Translations under genes and position numbers: made by a program | Part shown: one piece after another, positions 59,355 through 64,000 of the stretch | Position numbering within the stretch: position 1 is the stretch's first letter | Layout: each line of letters opens with the position of its first letter | Source of the DNA: Sporichthya polymorpha DSM 43042 | GTDB taxonomy: Bacteria > Actinomycetota > Actinomycetes > Sporichthyales > Sporichthyaceae | Direction: 5' to 3' | Assembly (NCBI RefSeq): GCF_000384115.1 | Contig: NZ_KB913029.1 | Coordinates: 964,907-1,028,906, forward strand | Length of the DNA: 64,000 nucleotides | Notes under the pieces: model-generated | Databases searched by the model: none | What the model was told of the DNA's origin: nothing | The model's input: the letters and a program-made list of their open reading frames with translations, nothing else

Positions 59355-59887
59355 CCCGACCCGGTTGGCAGCCCCTCCTCGACGCGATCGATGCCGCGAC
59401 CGACGAAGGCACCAAACACGCGCTGACGCTGGTCGCGCGGCACGTGGTCGCCGAGGTCTCCGGTGACATCGAGGGCGTGTTCGCGACGCTGGTCCCGAAC
59501 CCGACCTACCGCTTCTGGGGCGTCGGCACCAATCGCTCGGTGCTCGACGGCACGGGGCAGGTCCGGGGGTTCTACGACGCCCTGTGCGGCAGCGGGAAGA
59601 ACCGGCTCGACTACGTGCTCTCCCGCGTCGTGGCCGACGCGTCGACCGTCGTCACCGACGGCGTCATCCACCACGTCCTCGACGGGGCCGACCTCGTCGG
59701 CCGCGTCGCCACCCCCGTCGAGCCGGGCCGCTGGTACCACGTCACGTACCAGTCGCTGATCGTCTGGCCGATCGATCCCGAGACCGGCCTCCTCACCGGC
59801 GAGGAGGTCTACCTCGGCGAAGAGCACACCGTCGTCCGCGAGATCTCCCGGGACGAACTCCCCCACCTGGGCCGCCCCTCCCGCTGA
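59351..59887 (+). CDS. NTF2/SnoaL-like protein
   Basis: The 178-residue protein has an NTF2-like pattern (VFATLVPNPTYRFWGVG, then VRGFYDALCG and a strand-rich C-terminal half) but no catalytic motif that I can identify. The start GTG overlaps the MaoC stop, making it the third gene of the operon from 57493. A role as dehydratase, isomerase or binding partner is possible. A family B hairpin begins five bases after its stop. Confidence 0.65.
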   Translation: MTRPGWQPLLDAIDAATDEGTKHALTLVARHVVAEVSGDIEGVFATLVPNPTYRFWGVGTNRSVLDGTGQVRGFYDALCGSGKNRLDYVLSRVVADASTVVTDGVIHHVLDGADLVGRVATPVEPGRWYHVTYQSLIVWPIDPETGLLTGEEVYLGEEHTVVREISRDELPHLGRPSR

Positions 59888-59892
59888 CCCTT

Positions 59893-59936
59893 GCGTCCGA
59901 CAATGTGGCCGCAATAGCAACCACATCGTCGGACGT
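59893..59936. repeat. 44-nt hairpin repeat (family B, copy 3)
   Basis: GCGTCCGACAATGTGG pairs with CCACATCGTCGGACGT at 14 of 16 positions over the loop CCGCAATAGCAA. The loop resembles the reverse complement of copy 2, so this copy is in opposite orientation. Its last base is the first base of the antitoxin stop codon (59936-59938, minus strand). Confidence 0.88.
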
Positions 59937-60169
59937 TACGTCCGGTCGGCATCTCGCGCCACCAGGATGTCCTCCACGGACAAAATGCTTCCGGTGCGCC
60001 GCTTCCGATCACGCATCGCAGCGGCAAGGTCCTCCGGGTCGGGTCGGCGGCTGAGCGCGATCAACTCGAGACGCAGATACTTCTGCAGCGAGCGCCCACT
60101 GCGGGCTGCGCGGGCGGCCAGCTCGTTCCGCACGTCGTCCGGGAGGTCGCGGATGGTGATCGACGCCAT
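59936..60169 (-). CDS. FitA/VapB-type ribbon-helix-helix antitoxin without visible toxin
   Basis: The 77-residue protein starts MASITIRDLPDDVRNELAAR and continues with SGRSLQKYLRLELIAL, the ribbon-helix-helix of FitA/VapB antitoxins. The C-terminal half (RRTGSILSVEDILVARDADR) is the kind of tail that normally inserts into a VapC PIN-domain toxin. VapC usually follows directly, but here the next feature is a hairpin and then a convergent gene; no PIN domain is seen. An in-frame ATG three codons upstream is possible. The gene is enclosed by two family B hairpins. Confidence 0.8.
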   Translation of the reverse strand: MASITIRDLPDDVRNELAARAARSGRSLQKYLRLELIALSRRPDPEDLAAAMRDRKRRTGSILSVEDILVARDADRT

Positions 60170-60211
60170 GCATTTCATTCTGTCGCGTCGCGCAGCATTC
60201 CGCTGCCACGG

Positions 60212-60255
60212 ACGTCCGAGGATGTGGCTGCAGTAGCAACCACATCTTCGGACGT
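60212..60255. repeat. 44-nt hairpin repeat (family B, copy 4)
   Basis: ACGTCCGAGGATGTGG pairs with CCACATCTTCGGACGT at 15 of 16 positions over the loop CTGCAGTAGCAA. It has the same orientation as copy 3, lies between the acyl-CoA synthetase and antitoxin genes, and its last base is part of the synthetase stop codon (60255-60257). Confidence 0.88.
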
Positions 60256-61868
60256 CAGGGGGTTCTCGGAGGCGTGACGTCGCGGGCGGCGGCGGGGTCG
60301 GTGAGGACCTCGGGGAGCCGGAACTTCTGGATCTTCCCCGAGGGAGTCGTGGGCATCGCGTCGACGACGAACCAGCGCCGGGGGACCTTCGGGCCGGCGA
60401 GGGCCTCGCGGGCGAAGGCGCGCCAAGACTCGGGGTCGGGCTCGGTGCCGGGGGCGAGGCGGACGACGGCGGCAACCTCCTCCCCCATGCGTTCGTCGGG
60501 GACGCCGATCACGGCGACCTCGCTGATCGCGGGGTGCTCGACGAGGCGGTCCTCGATCTCGCGCGGGTAGATGTTCTCCCCACCGCGGATGATCATGTCC
60601 TTCAGACGCCCCGTCACCTGGCAGTAGCCACGGGGATCCATGACGCCGAGGTCGCCGGTGCGCAGCCACCCGTCGGCGTCGAGCGTCGCGGCGGTCTCGG
60701 CCGGCATCCCGAAGTACCCGTCCATCGTCGTGTAGCCGCGGACGTGGAACTCCCCGACCTCGCCGTGCGGGACGACCTGCCCGGTCCCGGGGTCGACGAC
60801 CCGGACCTCGACCTGCTCCAGCGGCCGGCCGGCCCACGCGGACTTGTCCTCGGGGCTGTCGGTCGGCATTCCCTGCACGATGACGCCGCTGCACTCGGTC
60901 TGGCCGTAGCAGGGGACGAAGTTCGCGCCCCACTCCTTCTCCACACGGCGGATCAGCTCGGCCGGGATCGTCGTCGAGCCGGCCATGATGACCTGGATCG
61001 AGGAGTGATCGCGCTTGGCGAAGTCGGGGTGCTCGGACATCGCGAGCAGCATCGTCGGGACGCTGGGGAGGAAGGCGGGCCGCTCGGTCTCGATCAGCTC
61101 GAGCATGAGCGCGGGGTCGAAGGTCGTGATGATGTGCGCGGCGCGGCTCCACATCGACCCGATGGCCCCGAACGAGGACCCGCCGATGTGGAACATGGGC
61201 ATCGCGTTCACCCACGACCCCGCGCCGTCGAGGCCGAGGCGGCGGTTGAACAGCCGCGAGTTGTTGCACAGCGAGCGGTGCGAGAGCATCGCGCCCTTCG
61301 GCCGGCCGGTGGTGCCGGAGGTGTACTGCATCATCGCCAGGCTGGACGGGTCGACGTCCGGCAGCGTCGCCGCGGGGCCTGGGGCGAACAGGGCGCTGTC
61401 GGCGTCGAGCGTGAACGTCGCGCGCAGTGCGGGCAGCCGGTCGCGTACCTTCGCGAGCTCGGCGGCCGGATCGGTCCCCCGGTACGGCGGGCCGAGCACG
61501 ATCGCGACGCTGCCGGACTGGCCGAGGACGTACTCCAGCTCCGCCGCCGTGTAGGCGGGGTTGATCGCGACGACCGGAATCCCGGCCAGCGCCGCCCCGA
61601 ACTGGACCAGCTCCCACTCGGCGAGGTTGACCGACCAGATCGCGAGCCGCTCCCCCGGTTCCAGGTGCTCCAGCAGCCGGGCGGCGACGTTCTCCGCCGC
61701 CGCGAGGAGCTCGGCATAGGTCCAGCGCCGCCGCTCGGCCGGGTCCGCGGCCCCGTTCACCAGCGCCGGGGCGTCCGGTACCTCGGCCGCGGCCTCGCGC
61801 AGGACCCCACCGACGGAGATGTCGCGGAGCTCCACCGACCGGTCGGCCTCGACGTAGGACAAAGACAT
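60255..61868 (-). CDS. Acyl-CoA synthetase (AMP-forming)
   Basis: The 537-residue adenylate-forming enzyme has LAMMQYTSGTTGRPKGAML, the CYGQTECSG motif, YCQVTGRLKDMIIRGGENIY at the hinge and the catalytic lysine in TPSGKIQKFRLPE. It resembles medium/long-chain fatty acyl-CoA ligases. GGGAGC precedes the ATG. It lies 23 bases downstream of the mutase large subunit, so acid activation and mutase rearrangement may be steps of one pathway. Confidence 0.92.
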   Translation of the reverse strand: MSLSYVEADRSVELRDISVGGVLREAAAEVPDAPALVNGAADPAERRRWTYAELLAAAENVAARLLEHLEPGERLAIWSVNLAEWELVQFGAALAGIPVVAINPAYTAAELEYVLGQSGSVAIVLGPPYRGTDPAAELAKVRDRLPALRATFTLDADSALFAPGPAATLPDVDPSSLAMMQYTSGTTGRPKGAMLSHRSLCNNSRLFNRRLGLDGAGSWVNAMPMFHIGGSSFGAIGSMWSRAAHIITTFDPALMLELIETERPAFLPSVPTMLLAMSEHPDFAKRDHSSIQVIMAGSTTIPAELIRRVEKEWGANFVPCYGQTECSGVIVQGMPTDSPEDKSAWAGRPLEQVEVRVVDPGTGQVVPHGEVGEFHVRGYTTMDGYFGMPAETAATLDADGWLRTGDLGVMDPRGYCQVTGRLKDMIIRGGENIYPREIEDRLVEHPAISEVAVIGVPDERMGEEVAAVVRLAPGTEPDPESWRAFAREALAGPKVPRRWFVVDAMPTTPSGKIQKFRLPEVLTDPAAARDVTPPRTP

Positions 61869-61891
61869 CTGACGCTCCCTAACTCGCGGGA

Positions 61892-63544
61892 TCAGTCGAG
61901 CGGCACCGGCGGGGTGGTCGCGCCGAACGGGTCATAGGGGTGGCCGAGGCCGAGCCGGAACGCACCCCACACCTCTCCGCTGCTGGCCAGGGCGGCGAAG
62001 GCGCGCACCATCGCGGGCACGGCGTTCTCCCCGGCCGCGGTCGCGCCGCGGACATCCCGCAGCGCGGCCCGCACCGGTTCGAGGTCCCGCGCCGCCTTGC
62101 GCTCGCGGAACGCCGCGAGGTGCGCGACCACGGCGGCGTGGTCGACCGAGAACCGCGGCGGCGGGGTGGAGTGCGTCGGGCGGAACGCGTTGACCCCGAC
62201 CTTGAGCCGCTCCCCGGCCTGCATCTCCCGTTCGACGCGATGGTTGTGGTCGTCGATCAGCTCCTCGAGCCGGCCCGACCCGACCGCCGGCAGCAGCCCC
62301 TGGGCCTCGATCTCGCCGAGCAGCTTGAGCGCCGCGGCCTCGAGCTCGTCGGTCAGCGCCTCGACGTACCAGCTGCCGCCGAGCGGGTCCGCGGTCCGCG
62401 CGGCCCCGACCTCGTGGGCGAGGATCTGCTGGGTGCGGATCGCGAGCTCGCGCGCCTCCGGGGTCGGGATGGACACCGGCTCGTCGTAGGTGCACGTCTC
62501 GACCGACTGCACCCCACCGAGGATCGCGGCGAGCGTCTGGACCGTCGCGCGCGCCAGGTTGTTCAGCGGCTGCTGGTACGGCAGCGAACGACCCGAGGTG
62601 TGGCAGGCGATGCGCAACCGCTGACTGCGGACGTCCTGCGAACCGAACCGGTCCCGCATCGTCCGCGCCCACACCCGCCGCAGTGCGCGGAACTTCGCGA
62701 CCTCCTCGAACAGGTCCACGTCCGCGGTCGAGACCCACGCCATCGACGGCGCGATCTGATCGACGCCGATGCCACGCACCGCGAGGTCGGCGAGGGTCTG
62801 GTTGACGATCGCCATCCCGACCGCGATCTCCGAGACCGGCGTCAGGCCCCGCTCGCGCAGGTTGTAGCACTGCGGGAACCCCGTCGCCCACCGCGGCGTG
62901 TACCGGGCGACGTGCTCCAACACGTCCACCGTCGCCCGCTGCGCCAGATCGACGGGCAGCAGCTTCTCGCCGTACCCGGAGAGGGTGAGCGTCACGTGGT
63001 CGGGCATGTGCGATCCCTGAAGCCGCGTCAGGTCGTAACCCTGCTGCTCGGCGTAGGCCAGCACCAACGGGTACAGCCCGACGGTGGCGTGCCACGCGAT
63101 GTCCGTCGTCGTCAGGTCGATGCCGTCGAGCAGGACCTCCAGGTCCGGCAGCCAGGTCAGCGAGCAGCCCTCGCTGCCGACCTCCGGCTCGAACATCGGG
63201 TGGTCCGGGTCGAGCGCCTCCTGGCTCAGCGTGTCCAGGACGACGTCGAGGCCCGTCGCGCCCTGAGCGCGCGCGGCCTCCAGCCCGGCTCGGGTGTCGG
63301 CGGGAGTCCCGTAGCCGACGATCGTGCGCTGGGTCCACATCCGGCTGCGGTACATCTGCGGGTACGACCCGCGGGCGAACGGGAACTGACCCGGATCGCC
63401 GAGGCTCTCGGCGTAGGTCTCGTCCGGCTCCGCCGGGCCGTACGCCGCCTCGGTCTCCAGCCCGCCCCAGGTCCGCGTGCGCGAGAGCCGCAGGTGGGCG
63501 TCGTCGACCTCGGGGAACGACCGGCGCTCGTCGGGGCCGCTCAC
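61892..63544 (-). CDS. B12-dependent acyl-CoA mutase, large (substrate-binding) subunit
   Basis: The 550-residue protein has the TIM-barrel of methylmalonyl-CoA-mutase-type enzymes (YRSRMWTQRTIVGYGTPADT, then DTLSQEALDPDHP and PLGGSWYVEALTDEL). It lacks the fused B12 domain, which is encoded by the next gene upstream. By hand alignment the methylmalonyl-CoA Tyr89 position is Ile (QRTIVG for IRQYAG) and the Arg207 region has no arginine, so methylmalonyl-CoA is not the likely substrate. Related enzymes act on isobutyryl-CoA or 2-hydroxyisobutyryl-CoA. The GTG start overlaps the small-subunit stop. Confidence 0.82.
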   Translation of the reverse strand: MSGPDERRSFPEVDDAHLRLSRTRTWGGLETEAAYGPAEPDETYAESLGDPGQFPFARGSYPQMYRSRMWTQRTIVGYGTPADTRAGLEAARAQGATGLDVVLDTLSQEALDPDHPMFEPEVGSEGCSLTWLPDLEVLLDGIDLTTTDIAWHATVGLYPLVLAYAEQQGYDLTRLQGSHMPDHVTLTLSGYGEKLLPVDLAQRATVDVLEHVARYTPRWATGFPQCYNLRERGLTPVSEIAVGMAIVNQTLADLAVRGIGVDQIAPSMAWVSTADVDLFEEVAKFRALRRVWARTMRDRFGSQDVRSQRLRIACHTSGRSLPYQQPLNNLARATVQTLAAILGGVQSVETCTYDEPVSIPTPEARELAIRTQQILAHEVGAARTADPLGGSWYVEALTDELEAAALKLLGEIEAQGLLPAVGSGRLEELIDDHNHRVEREMQAGERLKVGVNAFRPTHSTPPPRFSVDHAAVVAHLAAFRERKAARDLEPVRAALRDVRGATAAGENAVPAMVRAFAALASSGEVWGAFRLGLGHPYDPFGATTPPVPLD

Positions 63545-63933
63545 GACGCCCTCGCCAGTCCGCCGACGTAGTCCAGGATCGCGTCCGCGGTCGAGTCCTG
63601 GCCGAACACCACCGCGACGCCGAGCGAGCGCAGGTGCTCGACGTCCTCGGGGTGGATCAGCCCGCCGACCATCACCGGGATGTCCTCCGCGCCGACGCCG
63701 CGCAGCTCGCTCATGAGCTCGGCGACGTAGTGCGTGTACGTGCTGACGCTGAAACTGACCCCAATCGCGTCGACGTCCTCGGCGACGGCCGCGGCCGCCA
63801 TGCCCGCCGCGCTGTTGTGCTCGCCCAGGTAGATGACCTCGAACCCCGCGTCGCGCAGGATCCGCGACACCGTCCGCAAACCGCGGGAGTGCACGTCGAC
63901 CCCGAGCATTCCCAGAAGCACCCGCACCCTCAT
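63541..63933 (-). CDS. B12-binding small subunit of the acyl-CoA mutase
   Basis: The 130-residue protein has the cobalamin-binding motif D-x-H-x-x-G in GVDVHSRGLRTVS, with the histidine as lower cobalt ligand, then GVSFSVSTY and the VMVGGLIHPED loop. It supplies the coenzyme-B12 domain to the large subunit, an arrangement known from isobutyryl- and 2-hydroxyisobutyryl-CoA mutases. It overlaps the large-subunit gene (GTGA) and the partial gene upstream (ATGA). Confidence 0.88.
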   Translation of the reverse strand: MRVRVLLGMLGVDVHSRGLRTVSRILRDAGFEVIYLGEHNSAAGMAAAAVAEDVDAIGVSFSVSTYTHYVAELMSELRGVGAEDIPVMVGGLIHPEDVEHLRSLGVAVVFGQDSTADAILDYVGGLARAS

Positions 63934-64000
63934 GACGCCGCCTCAGTCGGCAAACGTTTGACGCCGCGCTTGGTGACGACGACGTCGCCGGTCACGGTGG
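63930..64000 (-). CDS. C-terminal end of an unidentified protein (cut by window edge)
   Basis: An open frame enters from the right edge and ends at 63930; the visible C terminus reads TVTGDVVVTKRGVKRLPTEA and two more residues. It overlaps the mutase small-subunit start by four bases (ATGA), so it belongs to the same operon. Too little is visible to name it. Confidence 0.5.
   Translation of the reverse strand, partial: TVTGDVVVTKRGVKRLPTEAAS

Noticed and set aside
59351..59887. VapC toxin partner for the antitoxin
   Set aside because: The adjacent convergent gene is NTF2-like, is on the other strand and lacks the acidic residues of a PIN domain.
59936..60475. A longer minus-strand protein of 179 codons containing the antitoxin
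   Set aside because: The extra N-terminal part overlaps the acyl-CoA synthetase gene and a hairpin repeat and is Pro/Arg-rich; antitoxin similarity starts at MASITIRD.
61892..63544. Methylmalonyl-CoA mutase
   Set aside because: The split subunit layout and the loss of the Tyr89/Arg207 equivalents by hand alignment argue against methylmalonyl-CoA as substrate.
1..64000. tRNA, rRNA, insertion sequences or phage genes
   Set aside because: None was recognised on either strand; no transposase or integrase motif appears among the frames inspected.

Overview
The window is a 64 kb stretch of very GC-rich chromosome with dense, tightly overlapping operons, frequent GTG starts and ATGA/GTGA start-stop junctions. 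The genes are those of an aerobic, flagellated actinobacterium with large lipid/isoprenoid catabolic capacity. A Sporichthya-like or other motile soil actinomycete would fit, but no rRNA or other phylogenetic marker is present, so this is inference. No transposase, integrase, tRNA, rRNA or CRISPR array was seen.

1-17.1 kb is a chemotaxis and flagellar filament locus: cheA (cut by the left edge), cheW, a soluble PAS-GAF receptor, cheB, cheR, two cheY-like genes and two CheX-like phosphatase candidates on the + strand. csrA follows on the - strand. Two metabolic kinases (PfkB type and shikimate-kinase type) come next, then the flgN-flgK-flgL-fliW operon (- strand) and, divergently, fliA, fliC, fliD, fliS and a FliT-position gene. 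Sigma-28-type promoters can be read in front of flgN and fliC. The fliC leader has two CsrA-type sites, so the FliW-CsrA-flagellin loop appears complete here.

17.2-43.7 kb is catabolic: a lipoprotein, a DedA protein, a Rieske oxygenase, enoyl-CoA hydratases, SDR, MarR regulator, an APH-type kinase paired with a lipocalin-like protein, acyl-CoA synthetases, three acyl-CoA dehydrogenases, an SCP2-type thiolase with its DUF35 partner, hydrolases, two WS/DGAT acyltransferases, a phosphohistidine-swivel protein, a hotdog thioesterase, an FAD dehydrogenase and a limonene-epoxide-hydrolase-like protein. The set resembles steroid or terpenoid breakdown via CoA thioesters; the substrate is not determined.

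43.8-49.8 kb holds an M23 peptidase and a methyltransferase, then an unusual island (45.4-49.7 kb): a secreted protein, a shortened relic of a second copy, and four tandem paralogous membrane-anchored proteins of a family I do not recognise. Long inverted repeats lie at both ends.

49.8-64 kb returns to catabolism: two more phosphohistidine-swivel proteins, SDR, P450, SnoaL-like proteins, TetR regulator, a polytopic membrane protein, another lipocalin-like protein, a MaoC hydratase, an unpaired RHH antitoxin, an acyl-CoA synthetase and a two-subunit B12-dependent acyl-CoA mutase.

Three non-coding patterns run across the window: a 29-nt palindrome family (including a 47-bp tandem array), a 44-nt hairpin family with five copies at gene ends, and an AT-rich promoter/operator motif repeated in six divergent intergenic regions of the catabolic part.
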